A stretch of DNA of 64,000 nucleotides from assembly GCA_002341185.1 (NCBI GenBank), contig DDNP01000020.1, forward strand, positions 31,029 through 95,028. Direction: 5' to 3'. Source of the DNA: Candidatus Neomicrothrix sp. UBA2517. GTDB taxonomy: Bacteria; Actinomycetota; Acidimicrobiia; Acidimicrobiales; UBA8592. Shown piece by piece: positions 18,015 through 28,535 of this stretch. Made by a program: the position numbers and the translations under genes. The first letter of the stretch is position 1. Every line of letters starts with the position of its first letter. The notes under the pieces are model-generated. The model was not told the DNA's origin and did not search any database. It saw only the letters and a list, made by a program, of their open reading frames with translations.

Positions 18015-19406
18015 GTGAATATAGTTGTAATAGGGGCAGGGGAAGTTGGGTCATACATCACGCGACTGCTGACTGACCCCAAACATCAAACACAATCTAT
18101 GAATGTGTCAGTGATAGATCCTGACTCAGACCGCATTAAAGAATTAGATGGAGTTCTGGACGCAACGATGGTTCGAGGAAATGGAAGTCATCCATCAGTA
18201 CTCAAAATGGCGGGAATTGAGGAAGCCGATCTTCTTGTCGCTGTTTCATCAAATGATGAAGTTAATCTCATTGCGAATCTTTGCGCAAGGAATATGGGAG
18301 TCGAAAAATCAATTATTCGAATTGAGGCCTCAGAGATCAAAAGAGCTTCTAAAAGTGATCCTTGGTTTCTGGGCGGTGAACCTCCTAATCTTATTTTTGA
18401 CCCTGATGAAGATACAGCTCGAGAAATCGCTGAACTTCTTGATTCTTGGGGTGCAGACGAAATAGCTACCTTGGGAGGCGGGCAAGTTGTTGTTATCGGG
18501 GTAACAGTCACTACAGAAGCAGACTTCTGCGGCAAAACTCTTTCACAAATTGGTGCAGAGTATGAACCAGACTGGAGTTTTCTGGTAGCTGCGCTTCGTC
18601 GAGAAGGAGAAGCCAAGATTCCGAGGTCGGAAGAAACCCTTCAAGTGGGTGATCACATATGGCTTGTTATTAAAAAGTCTGAGAAGAGCAGAGTCCTTGA
18701 AACCTTCGGCTTTAAACGAAAAAAAAATAAACGAATATTGCTTCTTGGTGGAGGAAGAACAGGAGAATTTTTAGCGAAACGACTTGTCAAAATGAAATTT
18801 CGTGAAGTTACTTTAGTTGAAGCAGACCCAGATAGAGCCGAACAGTTAGCAGAGAAGCTTGATGGTGTTGATATCAGAAGAGGAGACATAACTGATGCTC
18901 AGTTTATTAGCGAAATAGATGCTGGAAAGTACGACGCAGCTGTGGCTCTCACAGGAAAGGACGAAGCTAACGTTCTTTCATGCATGTACGCGAAGTCATT
19001 GGGGACAGATAGATCAATAGCAATTCTTCATAAGCTAAAACTGATGGATGTACTTGATTTTGCAGACGTTGATTCAACACTATCGCCCGTTACAGCAAGT
19101 GCTAATCGAGTTTTAAGTTATGTTCATGATGTGAAAGATGTTGCCACATTTCTGGGTGTTGATCAGGACTTTGAAGTGGTCGAATTAAAAGTTGGCGACG
19201 ATAGTAAAGCGATTGAACACAAAGTTCGTGACCTAAAGCTACCCAGAGATGTTCTGATCGGAGCTTTAATCCGCAACGAGGAACCATCTATTGTCAGGGG
19301 GTCTAGTCAGTTGCAAGCTGAGGATACTGTTCTGCTTATTGCTCCTCCCGAACAAGTCGACACCATACGTAAAGAATATTTTGTCTCTAAATCATTTCAA
19401 GATTAA
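18015..19406 (+). CDS. trkA: Trk potassium-uptake regulatory subunit TrkA
   Basis: Cytosolic gating ring for Trk/Ktr potassium channels. It has the duplicated RCK-N/RCK-C layout: first Rossmann GAGEVGSYITRLL at residue 7, first TrkA-C ~140-230, second Rossmann LLGGGRTGEFLAKRL (~242), second TrkA-C ~370-460. At 463 residues it is the full two-module form. The start is GTG. It directly precedes two trkH genes (47-bp gap), so the three likely form one transport complex system. A TACTAA 6 nt before the start resembles the leaderless -10 pattern seen elsewhere here but lacks the final T. Confidence 0.94.
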   Translation: MNIVVIGAGEVGSYITRLLTDPKHQTQSMNVSVIDPDSDRIKELDGVLDATMVRGNGSHPSVLKMAGIEEADLLVAVSSNDEVNLIANLCARNMGVEKSIIRIEASEIKRASKSDPWFLGGEPPNLIFDPDEDTAREIAELLDSWGADEIATLGGGQVVVIGVTVTTEADFCGKTLSQIGAEYEPDWSFLVAALRREGEAKIPRSEETLQVGDHIWLVIKKSEKSRVLETFGFKRKKNKRILLLGGGRTGEFLAKRLVKMKFREVTLVEADPDRAEQLAEKLDGVDIRRGDITDAQFISEIDAGKYDAAVALTGKDEANVLSCMYAKSLGTDRSIAILHKLKLMDVLDFADVDSTLSPVTASANRVLSYVHDVKDVATFLGVDQDFEVVELKVGDDSKAIEHKVRDLKLPRDVLIGALIRNEEPSIVRGSSQLQAEDTVLLIAPPEQVDTIRKEYFVSKSFQD

Positions 19407-19453
19407 TTTACTGTGTTTTTGGGTTCTCCGATGACGATAACGTCGCTAAAATT

Positions 19454-20950
19454 ATGAGCATGCTCTATTTCCAAAACCGAAAGGCAGCAGGAAATAGTTA
19501 TTCTTTAATCCTTGTAGCAATTTCTTTAGGGACGATCTCAGTTATCTCTGGACTATCGGAAATTCTTGGTCGAACTAATCAAAGAGTTCCCATAGTCCTA
19601 GTTATTGTTGGCTCTGCTCTGATGGTACTAGGCGGTGTCCGACTTAGCAGTTTAAAAAAATTTGATTTAGATACTCCATCAGAGATCTTTTCATTCACTT
19701 TCGCCTTTCTTGTTAGTTTTATTGTTGTCCAATCATGTCTTTATCTAGCAACAGGAGTTGTATCAACACTGGATGCTGCGATATTGGAATCAACATCCAG
19801 TATCACGACAACAGCAATTTCAACGCTGGACCCAGATTCGCTAACTTCCTCAATGCATACTTTCAGATCACTCACGCAATGGGTAGGAGGGTTATTCGCC
19901 TTATTTCTGGTCTTTGTCGCAACTCCAATAACTTCCAATAGTGATAATCCTTCAGCAGGATATGGGCCCAAAATATTCTCTAGAAAACCTGCAAAGAGGA
20001 TGCGCGAGATCACCATTCTGTATCTTGGATTGACATTAATTACTTTTGTGGCTCTATTTCTCGCTGGAATGGGGGCTTTTGATTCATTCGCACATTCTCT
20101 ATCAGCATCATCAACTGGTGGCTTTAGTACTAGGTCTTCCTCAATAGCGTCGTTCGAATCAGCTGCAATCGAATGGACACTAATTTGTTCAATGTTTGTT
20201 GGGGGGCTAAACGTCGGACTTATTTGGTGGGTTGGTAAAGGAAAGTTTGTACATATCCGATCAAATAATGAATTGCGCCTTTACTTAGTTATGTTCTTTG
20301 GCGGAGTGGGTTTATTTTGGTTGAAAGGTGATTTGGTTGGCCCATTTAGCCATCAGCTACGTGATGCTTTCTTCAAATTATCCTCACTGTTTAGTACAAC
20401 GGGATTCGTCAATGACGGTTGGCGATTCTCCTCAGGGATAACTGCAGTTGCACTCTTGATTCTTGCAGTGGGTGGAATGGCCGGTTCGCCTGGAGGTGGA
20501 TTTGGAATTCATCGATTAATTGAGTTGATGAAATATCTCCGAAGGGAGTTGACCCGAAAGTACAACAGGCAGGCAGTCAGAAAGATCAAAGTTAGCGGTG
20601 AAGTTGTAAATGAACGAGAACTTGGAAAACTGCAAGGATTCACGGCAATTTTTATTTTTATCGTTGCGAGCGGTGCATTCCTCCTAGCGTTGGATAACAG
20701 TTCGTTGAGTATTGCAGACGTTATAAGCATTTCAGTTTCAGCATTTGTAACTGCTGGACCAGCAATAGCTGAATCAGGGTCAGAGAACAGCTACGGGCTC
20801 CTTGGCAATGTAGCATTATCTATGCTGATGATAGTCGGTCGGCTTTCTATACTTCCAGCTGCTTATATGGTTCTCAAGCTTTCACGGTCCGCGAAATTAA
20901 ATCTCAGAGGTTTGCGAGCAAATGGGGTATCGAGTGATGAAATTCCCTAG
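19454..20950 (+). CDS. TrkH-family potassium transporter subunit 1 (atypical filter loop)
   Basis: A 498-residue membrane protein of the TrkH/KtrB superfamily with four membrane-pore-membrane repeats. The pore loops are SSITTTAIS (P1, residues ~115-123), SASSTGGFSTRS (P2), SSLFSTTGFVND (P3) and SAFVTAGPAIA (P4). P1 has Ala121 where the selectivity filter normally has Gly; P2 and P3 keep Gly. A second trkH overlaps its 3' end by 29 bp (or 14 bp from the internal ATG). Known TrkH proteins are homodimers; a mixed dimer with the neighbour is a possible alternative (inference). Confidence 0.85.
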   Translation: MSMLYFQNRKAAGNSYSLILVAISLGTISVISGLSEILGRTNQRVPIVLVIVGSALMVLGGVRLSSLKKFDLDTPSEIFSFTFAFLVSFIVVQSCLYLATGVVSTLDAAILESTSSITTTAISTLDPDSLTSSMHTFRSLTQWVGGLFALFLVFVATPITSNSDNPSAGYGPKIFSRKPAKRMREITILYLGLTLITFVALFLAGMGAFDSFAHSLSASSTGGFSTRSSSIASFESAAIEWTLICSMFVGGLNVGLIWWVGKGKFVHIRSNNELRLYLVMFFGGVGLFWLKGDLVGPFSHQLRDAFFKLSSLFSTTGFVNDGWRFSSGITAVALLILAVGGMAGSPGGGFGIHRLIELMKYLRRELTRKYNRQAVRKIKVSGEVVNERELGKLQGFTAIFIFIVASGAFLLALDNSSLSIADVISISVSAFVTAGPAIAESGSENSYGLLGNVALSMLMIVGRLSILPAAYMVLKLSRSAKLNLRGLRANGVSSDEIP

Positions 20951-22466
20951 ACGCTTATTTCTGGAAGGACTATTTGAATCAGCAACTATTAATATCATCG
21001 GTTTGTCTCTACTTTTTCTTGCCCCAGGATTGTTTTTATCAGGTTGCATCGAATGGGTATCCAGTGATTCTCACAATGAGTTAGCTCTTTTCTTGACCGC
21101 AGGAATAGCACTGCTTTTAGGTTTCTCTTTTAGAGCTATGACATCAATCGCTGATGATTCTATGGATAGGCCAAAAGCTATTTTTTCTGTAGTCGCTTGG
21201 AGCTGGGTAGTCTGTGTCCTAATAGGGATGTTGCCCTATCTTTTTGCAGGTGTTTTCTCATGGTCGAAAATTGATAGTGCAATATTTGAAACTATTTCAG
21301 GTTTCTCAACAACTGGGTCAACTGTTCTTCAAGATATTGAAAGTAATGGCAGGGGGATTCTGTTCTGGAGGCAACTTACGCAATGGTACGGTGGGATGGG
21401 AATGATTGTGCTTGCTGTAACTGTTCTCCCATCCCTAGGTGTCGGTGGTCTGCAGCTGATGGCGGCAGAATCCCCTGGTCATAAATCGGACAGACTGCGA
21501 GCTCGTACAATAGACACCGCCAAATCTCTATGGACTGTCTACTTTGGGGCGACGATAGTGATTTCCTTACTTCTTTGGATTACCCCTGCAATGAATTTGT
21601 ATGATGCCGTGGCACATGCTTTAACAACCGCATCTACGGGAGGTTTTTCGCCATATAACGATTCCATTGGTGCATTTGACTCTTACATCGTTGAACTCAT
21701 TATTATTTTTGGAATGTTTCTCAGCGGAATGAATTTTAACCTTCAATATAAGTTCTGGAAAGGCAGAGCTGATTATCGTGTATTTGGGCGTTCATCCGAA
21801 TGGAAATTGTACGTCAAAATTACGGTGCTATTTGTCGCCGCTGTCGTCATTTTGAATTCTGTTGTGGATTCTGTGAGCCTAGGTACTGCTTTTCGTGACT
21901 CTTTATTTAATGTAGTAGCTCTTGTAACTAGTACGGGATTTGGAAACGTGAGACCTGAAGGTATTGGTGATTTCGTACTATGGGGAACCGCAAGCCAGTT
22001 ATTGCTTTTGTTCCTTATGACTGTTGGAGGAACGTTTGGTTCTACAGCAGGGGGTATGAAAATGTTCAGAATGCAGATTGGTTTAAAAGCTCTCGCAAAA
22101 GAACTTAAGTTGATTCATAGGCCATCGGGTGAATACCCCATAAAGGTAGGGCGTGAAAAGATTGAAGAAGAAGTCGTCTCCTCCATTCTCGGTTTTATCG
22201 CTCTTTTTATTTCATTGGTAATAGCTGGAACTGTTGCTCTTTCATTCTTCTTCAATGAAGATTTGGTAACCGCCCTCAGCGGATCAATATCGGCAATGAG
22301 TAACATGGGTCCGGCTCTCGGAGATGCAGGTCCTACTAGTAATTTCTTAGAGTTTGATAGAGGAAGTCGCTCAATAATCATGGTACTGATGGTTATCGGT
22401 CGACTCGAAATTTATGCCGTGCTGTTGATGTTTTTGTCGTTAGTAGATCGACTCAGGGTCAAATAA
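20922..22466 (+). CDS. trkH: Trk potassium transporter membrane subunit TrkH 2
   Basis: A 514-residue TrkH potassium translocating subunit with canonical pore loops: SGFSTTGST (P1), TTASTGGFSPYND (P2), LVTSTGFGNVRP (P3) and SAMSNMGPALGDAG (P4), each with the filter Gly. The GLVTxxGxxGGxAGGMK-like tail block GTFGSTAGGMKMFR is also present. It overlaps the first trkH, so translation is coupled. The start may be the ATG at 20922 or the internal ATG at 20937; neither has a strong ribosome binding site. This is the copy most likely to be a functional K+ pathway, gated by the TrkA encoded just upstream. Confidence 0.92.
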   Translation: MGYRVMKFPRRLFLEGLFESATINIIGLSLLFLAPGLFLSGCIEWVSSDSHNELALFLTAGIALLLGFSFRAMTSIADDSMDRPKAIFSVVAWSWVVCVLIGMLPYLFAGVFSWSKIDSAIFETISGFSTTGSTVLQDIESNGRGILFWRQLTQWYGGMGMIVLAVTVLPSLGVGGLQLMAAESPGHKSDRLRARTIDTAKSLWTVYFGATIVISLLLWITPAMNLYDAVAHALTTASTGGFSPYNDSIGAFDSYIVELIIIFGMFLSGMNFNLQYKFWKGRADYRVFGRSSEWKLYVKITVLFVAAVVILNSVVDSVSLGTAFRDSLFNVVALVTSTGFGNVRPEGIGDFVLWGTASQLLLLFLMTVGGTFGSTAGGMKMFRMQIGLKALAKELKLIHRPSGEYPIKVGREKIEEEVVSSILGFIALFISLVIAGTVALSFFFNEDLVTALSGSISAMSNMGPALGDAGPTSNFLEFDRGSRSIIMVLMVIGRLEIYAVLLMFLSLVDRLRVK

Positions 22467-22467
22467 A

Positions 22468-23745
22468 TTAATGTTTCAGAAAATTTAACATGAAGTTTTG
22501 AAGATGCTCAGTATCTTGGTAGCCACACAATTCCCGAGTCGAATGCATCGAAAGTTGAGGAACCCCAAGATCTATTGTGGCGATTCCTAAATTCGCCGAA
22601 CTGATTGGTCCAATAGTAGAGCCGCAAGCAAGGTCGCTTCTGTTACTGAATAATTGATACGGGATATCGTTTCTTTCGCAGATCAACTGTGCGAAAGCTT
22701 GACCGTGTGCATTCGTGGAGTACCGCTCGTTGCTATTTCGCTTGATAGCTATTCCTCCATTCATTCTCACTTCATGGTCTAGATCATGTTTATCTAGATA
22801 GTTTGGATGAGTTGCATGGGCACCATCGGCTGAAATTAACTTAGAGTTAGCTATTGATTCAGAGATATTTCTGTTGTCTAGAATTTTTCTAACTGTTGCA
22901 GGCAACAGGTTTCCTGCTGCTCCTGCAGACGAGGTGCTTCCAACTTCTTCATGATTGAAGAGGCAAATTACAGGAATTTTTTTTAACTGATTTTCTTTAA
23001 TTGCTTCTAAGAAAGAATTGACGGTGGCAAAGCAAGAAACAAGATTATCTATTCGTGCAGAGGCTATCCATTGCTTTTCAGCACCCACCAAACTTGCTGG
23101 TTGGAGATCATGGAGCATAAGGTCCCAAGACTTAATATCCTCTAGATTTAAATTCGCTTTTGTTGAAATAATTTCAAGGAAGTCGGTGGTTTCGGAAGAG
23201 GAATCATTCCATATAGGGCGTAAGTGATGATGAGGGTTCAGAACTAAGCCATTTTCGTTTACTTTTCTATTCAAATGGATTGCTAATTGCGGAATTTTTG
23301 CAAGTGGTTCCATTATCTGTACAAGCGTTTCGTTTATTTCTTTCTCTGAATCATGAGTTATGACTCTTCCAGAAATTCCTAAATCCCTATCAAGCCAACT
23401 ATTTAGAAGGACGCCTCCATAGACTTCAATTCCAAATTGAGAAAGACCTGACTTATGGCCTTTTAACACTGGTTTTAGGCGAAGATTTGGACTATCTGTG
23501 TGCGCAGCGATGACGGCTAGACCCCGAGAAATCTCTATATTGTCATGCAGGTACCAAGCAATGATGCTTCCATCACGTTCAATGAAATGACCTCCCGGTG
23601 TGGGTTCCCAAACCGCCCATTCGTCTAAATGCGAAAATCCTTCGCCTAACAGATGCTTTCTGACATTGTCAACAGCATGATATGGAGAAGTCGAAGTATT
23701 AAGAAATTCAAGTAAATCTGAAATACTTTTCTCTGACATCTTCAC
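22468..23745 (-). CDS. apeB: M18-family aminopeptidase
   Basis: Dizinc aminopeptidase of the aspartyl/ApeB (M18) family, a large cytosolic oligomer that trims N-terminal residues. Metal and catalytic motifs: AVIAAHTDSPNLRLKP (~80), CLFNHEEVGS (catalytic Glu, ~255), ISADGAHATHPNY and the C-terminal STIGPISSANLGI ... QLSMHSTREL. At 425 residues it has family length. It starts with GTG at 23745 or ATG at 23739. It is convergent with trkH, with 1 bp between them, and divergent from gltB. Confidence 0.92.
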   Translation of the reverse strand: MKMSEKSISDLLEFLNTSTSPYHAVDNVRKHLLGEGFSHLDEWAVWEPTPGGHFIERDGSIIAWYLHDNIEISRGLAVIAAHTDSPNLRLKPVLKGHKSGLSQFGIEVYGGVLLNSWLDRDLGISGRVITHDSEKEINETLVQIMEPLAKIPQLAIHLNRKVNENGLVLNPHHHLRPIWNDSSSETTDFLEIISTKANLNLEDIKSWDLMLHDLQPASLVGAEKQWIASARIDNLVSCFATVNSFLEAIKENQLKKIPVICLFNHEEVGSTSSAGAAGNLLPATVRKILDNRNISESIANSKLISADGAHATHPNYLDKHDLDHEVRMNGGIAIKRNSNERYSTNAHGQAFAQLICERNDIPYQLFSNRSDLACGSTIGPISSANLGIATIDLGVPQLSMHSTRELCGYQDTEHLQNFMLNFLKH

Positions 23746-23885
23746 ATAAACAGCATGCCGTCATTCTGAAGTAACTGCTACTTGATGCCGTGGACTGGTT
23801 AAATCTACTTCAAAATTGGTAGACTTACGGTGCTGGGTCAACGTCGCCTCACGCTGTCCTAGTTGTACAGCATGTAAGGAAACGT

Positions 23886-26800
23886 GTGAATAGTAGAATT
23901 AACCCAGATCTCCCTAAAGAACAAGGCTTATATAGCCCTTACTTAGAGCACGACTCTTGTGGGGTCAACTTCCTTGCAGATCTTAAAGGTAGAGCCAGTC
24001 ATGATATTGTCTTGTCTGGTATTGCCGCCCTCTGTCAGCTTCAGCATCGTGGCGCTTTAGGTGCTGAAACCAATACAGGCGATGGAGCTGGAATTCTTAT
24101 TCAAATACCAGACAAGTTCTTTAGGGAAGTTGTGGAGTTCGAACTTCCTTCCAAAGGCAGTTATGCAACTGGAATAGCATTTATGCCAAAAGATGAGAAT
24201 AAATGCACCACAGCTATTAGGGAAATAGAAGAAATAGCATTAAGCCTGAATATCAACGTTCTAGGTTGGAGAGAAGTTCCTGTCGAGAGCTCATTTTTGG
24301 GTAGTGGCGCTTTAGGAACTATGCCAAGATTTATGCAACTCTTTATCTCGGCTTATTCGGCCGACGGTAGTCCAAAAATCCAGATAGAACTTGACCGGAA
24401 AGCCTATGTTCTCAGAAAACGTTGTGAGAATGAAATTTCCTTTGATCACATAGATGTAGCTACTCAAGGAATGGGTGGCATGTCAAAAACGCATCAAGGC
24501 GTCTACTTCCCAAGCCTTTCGTGCAGGACTTTCGTCTATAAAGGAATGCTCACCAACCCTCAGTTAGGCGAATTCTACCTAGATCTAAAGGATGAGAGGG
24601 TAGAGAGCGCATTAGCGTTGTCCCACTCAAGATTTTCGACTAATACTTTTCCATCATGGCCTCTTGCCCACCCATACAGGTTTGTTGCTCACAATGGAGA
24701 AATAAACACAGTTCAAGGCAATAGGAACTGGATGCGGGCTAGGGAAGCGTTAATGCAGTCAGACGCATTCGACCATGACCTCGATAATCTATTCCCTATA
24801 TGTACCCCCGGAGCATCCGACACTGCATCATTTGATGAATGCTTAGAACTGCTTGTACTCTCCGGATATCCGATACAAGAGGCAGTTTTAATGATGATTC
24901 CAGAACCTTGGGAAAATCATGAAAGCATGGATCAAGCGCTAAAAGATTTCTATAAATATCAATCTGCTCGAATGGAACCATGGGATGGACCAGCCTCAAT
25001 TATCTTTACAGATGGAACAGTAGTAGGTGCGGTTCTGGATCGAAATGGATTGCGACCATCTCGATATTGGGTAACTGACGATGATCTTGTAATTATGGCT
25101 TCCGAAGTTGGAGTAGTCGACGTAGCACCAGAAAAAATAGTTGAGAAGGGCCGATTGCAACCTGGAAAAATGTTCTTTATCGATACGACTGAAGGAAGAA
25201 TCGTAAGAGACGAAGAGATTAAATCTAATCTTGTCAGTCAGCGACCATACAGTTCTTGGCTCAACGAGAGTCAAATCGATTTGGATGAACTTCCAGAACG
25301 ACACGTTTCTCGTCTGGAAGATAGCAGTCTGCTAACTAGACAGAAATTGTTTGGCTACACAAACGAGGAAATAAAACTACTGATATCTCCAATGTATCAA
25401 TATGGTAAAGAAGCAATCGGGTCAATGGGTACTGACACTCCAGTGGCAGTCCTCTCAAGCAGACCCAGACTCATTTACGACTATTTTCAACAATTGTTTG
25501 CTCAAGTCACAAATCCCCCGTTAGATGCAATGAGGGAGGAAATTGTAACATCTACTTGTGGCTGGCTAGGACCAGAGGGCAATCTACTTAAACCAACCCC
25601 AGAATCAGTCCGCCGAATTTTTATAAACCACCCCGTTCTTTTGAACCAACAACTCATGAAAATACTGGATATTGATGGAGAAATTAGTGGTCAAGATGGT
25701 CAAGAAGATTTTAAATCTCAAGTAATTCCATGTGTATATCCTGTCGACGAGGGCGGAAGCGGACTGCGGGCAGCTATCGAAAATATTCGTGCTTTTGCAA
25801 GCCAGGCGATTAAGGAGGGAAAGAACCTTCTTGTCCTTTCTGATCGTGGGGCAAGCGCAAGTCACGCCCCGATACCTGCTCTTCTCGCTACGGCAGCCGT
25901 GCACCACCATCTAGTGAGGGAGAAGTCAAGATCTCAAGTCAGCCTCATAATCGAAACAGGTGAGATGAGAGAAATTCATCACCTTTGTTTACTCCTTGGT
26001 TATGGCGCAAATGCCGTGAATCCTTACCTTGTTTTCGAGACAATTACTGACCTAATAGAGCGACAAGATGTTGAAATTCATCAAAAATTGACAACGGACA
26101 TGGCTCACCGCAACTTTATAAAGGCATGCGATAAAGGTGTATTAAAAGTAATGTCTAAGATGGGTATCTCAACTGTCCGAAGTTATGTAGGGTCCCAAAT
26201 TTTTGAGTCAATAGGGTTGGGACAACCATTAATCATTGATGCTTTCCCCGGAACCATGAGTCGGCTAGGCGGAATCGGTTATGCACAACTAGCGGAAGAG
26301 ATAAGAATGCGGCATCAAATCGCTTTCCCTAAAATCCCTTCCCACCGAGCCCATAGAGAGCTAGTAGCTGGAGGCGAGTATCAATGGCGGCGAGAGGGAG
26401 AATTCCACCTCTTTAATCCTGAAACTATTTTTAAGCTTCAACACGCAACGAAAGATAAACGCTATGACATTTTCAAAGAATATACGAAGCGTGTAAACGA
26501 CCAAGGGAAAGAATTAGCAACCCTCCGCGGCCTATTCAAATTCCGTAAGGGAGTAAATAAATCGATTCCTATAGATGAAGTGGAACCAGCGAGCGAGATA
26601 ATGAAGACATTTTCTACTGGAGCTATGTCGTATGGGTCAATTTCTTCCGAAGCGCACGAGACATTAGCAATCGCTATGAACAGAATAGGAGCGAAGTCAA
26701 ACACTGGGGAAGGCGGCGAAGACGCAAGGCGATACAAGCCCGATGCAAACGGAGATCTTCGACGTTCTGCTATTAAACAAGCAGCTTCCGGGAGATTTGG

Positions 26801-28535
26801 CGTGACAAGTGAGTATTTAGTAAACGCTGATGACATCCAAATAAAAATGGCGCAAGGTGCGAAGCCTGGAGAGGGAGGACAGCTCCCAGGGCATAAAGTT
26901 TGGCCATGGATAGCAGAAGTCCGTCACTCCACTCCGGGAGTTGACTTGATATCTCCACCTCCACATCACGATATTTATTCCATCGAAGACTTAGCCCAAC
27001 TGATACATGACCTAAAAAATGCAAACCCCAAAGCGAGGATCCATGTCAAACTTGTATCTGAATTAGGGGTAGGAACTGTTGCAGCAGGAGTTTCAAAAGC
27101 GCATGCCGATGTTGTTTTGATTTCTGGTCATGATGGCGGTACTGGAGCATCTCCACTTACCTCCATTAAACATGCGGGAACTCCATGGGAACTTGGTTTA
27201 GCAGAAACTCAGCAAACATTATTGTTGAATAATCTACGAGACCGCATCGTCGTCCAATGCGATGGCCAGTTGAAAACAGGCAGAGACGTAATGATTGCAG
27301 CTCTGCTAGGAGCTGAAGAATTCGGTTTCGCAACAGCGCCATTAGTAGTAATGGGCTGTGTAATGATGCGGGTCTGTCATCTTGATACTTGTCCAGTCGG
27401 TATAGCTACTCAAAATCCAGAATTACGAGAAAAATTTTCCGGGCAGGCTGACCATGTGGTTAATTTTATGGAGTTTGTAGCAGAAGAAGTTAGGGAACTC
27501 CTGGCTGAATTAGGATTCAGAAGTCTTAGAGAAGCAGTTGGCAAAGCAGAATGCTTAGATGTTGCCGACGGAATTGAACACTGGAAGGCCGAAGGTTTAG
27601 ACCTCACTCCCATTCTCTATCAGCCACCATTAGGGTCTGAAGCAGTTCGCTACTGTAATCAAGGGCAAGAACATGGCTTGGATGAGGCCCTTGATCAAAC
27701 CCTTATCCAGCTCGCTGAAGGGGCTATTCGGCATGGTGACAGAATTAATTTAGAATTACCGATCAGAAACGTTAACCGAACAGTGGGGACAATGCTGGGC
27801 TACCACTTAACAAAGAAATGGGGTGGAGAGGGCCTGCCGAATGACACAATACAAATAAAACTCAACGGGTCAGCTGGGAATAGTTTTGCCGCGTTTGTTC
27901 CTTCAGGAATAACATTACGACTAGAAGGTGACGCAAACGATTATGTTGCTAAGGGGTTAAGCGGTGGAAGAGTGATTCTGTATCCTCCCGTCGAATCAAC
28001 CTTCAAAGCGGAAGAGAACGTAATCGCGGGTAATGTTCTTTTGTATGGTGCTACTTCAGGAGAGATATTTATAAGAGGTCAAGTAGGAGAGCGATTTGCT
28101 GTCAGAAATTCTGGAGCTACAGCCGTGGTTGAAGGGATAGGAGATCATGGTTGCGAATACATGACTGGTGGGAAAGTAGTGGTGTTGGGCGAAACGGGAA
28201 GAAATTTTGCAGCTGGGATGTCGGGAGGAGTCGCATATATTTTTGACCCGAAAAATGTTTTTCCTGAAAGAGTTAATAAAGAATTAGTCGACCTCGAAGA
28301 ATTAAATGACGGTGATATATCTTTCTTGCGAGAAACACTTGCACAACATAACCTCGAAACTTCGTCCGAAATCGCAAAGGAAATCTTAGATTCATGGCCT
28401 AGATCAAATTCTCACTTCGTCAAAGTTATGCCACGGCACTACAAGAGGGTCCTTGAAGCAATGGCTGATGCTGAGCGATCTGGAACGGATGTAACGACTG
28501 CAGTTATGTCTGTTAAAGCAAATGAGGGGAAATAA
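23886..28535 (+). CDS. gltB: Glutamate synthase (NADPH) large subunit
   Basis: Makes glutamate from glutamine and 2-oxoglutarate in ammonium assimilation. Layout of the 1549 residues: type II glutaminase domain with nucleophile Cys25 in HDSCGVNF (a 24-residue propeptide would be removed); central domain; FMN-binding synthase domain with [24 protein letters not shown] and [16 protein letters not shown]; 3Fe-4S cysteines in [20 protein letters not shown]-terminal beta-helix domain (~1280-1500). The start is GTG, preceded by AAGGAA. It is directly followed by gltD with a TAATG overlap. Confidence 0.97.
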   Translation: MNSRINPDLPKEQGLYSPYLEHDSCGVNFLADLKGRASHDIVLSGIAALCQLQHRGALGAETNTGDGAGILIQIPDKFFREVVEFELPSKGSYATGIAFMPKDENKCTTAIREIEEIALSLNINVLGWREVPVESSFLGSGALGTMPRFMQLFISAYSADGSPKIQIELDRKAYVLRKRCENEISFDHIDVATQGMGGMSKTHQGVYFPSLSCRTFVYKGMLTNPQLGEFYLDLKDERVESALALSHSRFSTNTFPSWPLAHPYRFVAHNGEINTVQGNRNWMRAREALMQSDAFDHDLDNLFPICTPGASDTASFDECLELLVLSGYPIQEAVLMMIPEPWENHESMDQALKDFYKYQSARMEPWDGPASIIFTDGTVVGAVLDRNGLRPSRYWVTDDDLVIMASEVGVVDVAPEKIVEKGRLQPGKMFFIDTTEGRIVRDEEIKSNLVSQRPYSSWLNESQIDLDELPERHVSRLEDSSLLTRQKLFGYTNEEIKLLISPMYQYGKEAIGSMGTDTPVAVLSSRPRLIYDYFQQLFAQVTNPPLDAMREEIVTSTCGWLGPEGNLLKPTPESVRRIFINHPVLLNQQLMKILDIDGEISGQDGQEDFKSQVIPCVYPVDEGGSGLRAAIENIRAFASQAIKEGKNLLVLSDRGASASHAPIPALLATAAVHHHLVREKSRSQVSLIIETGEMREIHHLCLLLGYGANAVNPYLVFETITDLIERQDVEIHQKLTTDMAHRNFIKACDKGVLKVMSKMGISTVRSYVGSQIFESIGLGQPLIIDAFPGTMSRLGGIGYAQLAEEIRMRHQIAFPKIPSHRAHRELVAGGEYQWRREGEFHLFNPETIFKLQHATKDKRYDIFKEYTKRVNDQGKELATLRGLFKFRKGVNKSIPIDEVEPASEIMKTFSTGAMSYGSISSEAHETLAIAMNRIGAKSNTGEGGEDARRYKPDANGDLRRSAIKQAASGRFGVTSEYLVNADDIQIKMAQGAKPGEGGQLPGHKVWPWIAEVRHSTPGVDLISPPPHHDIYSIEDLAQLIHDLKNANPKARIHVKLVSELGVGTVAAGVSKAHADVVLISGHDGGTGASPLTSIKHAGTPWELGLAETQQTLLLNNLRDRIVVQCDGQLKTGRDVMIAALLGAEEFGFATAPLVVMGCVMMRVCHLDTCPVGIATQNPELREKFSGQADHVVNFMEFVAEEVRELLAELGFRSLREAVGKAECLDVADGIEHWKAEGLDLTPILYQPPLGSEAVRYCNQGQEHGLDEALDQTLIQLAEGAIRHGDRINLELPIRNVNRTVGTMLGYHLTKKWGGEGLPNDTIQIKLNGSAGNSFAAFVPSGITLRLEGDANDYVAKGLSGGRVILYPPVESTFKAEENVIAGNVLLYGATSGEIFIRGQVGERFAVRNSGATAVVEGIGDHGCEYMTGGKVVVLGETGRNFAAGMSGGVAYIFDPKNVFPERVNKELVDLEELNDGDISFLRETLAQHNLETSSEIAKEILDSWPRSNSHFVKVMPRHYKRVLEAMADAERSGTDVTTAVMSVKANEGK

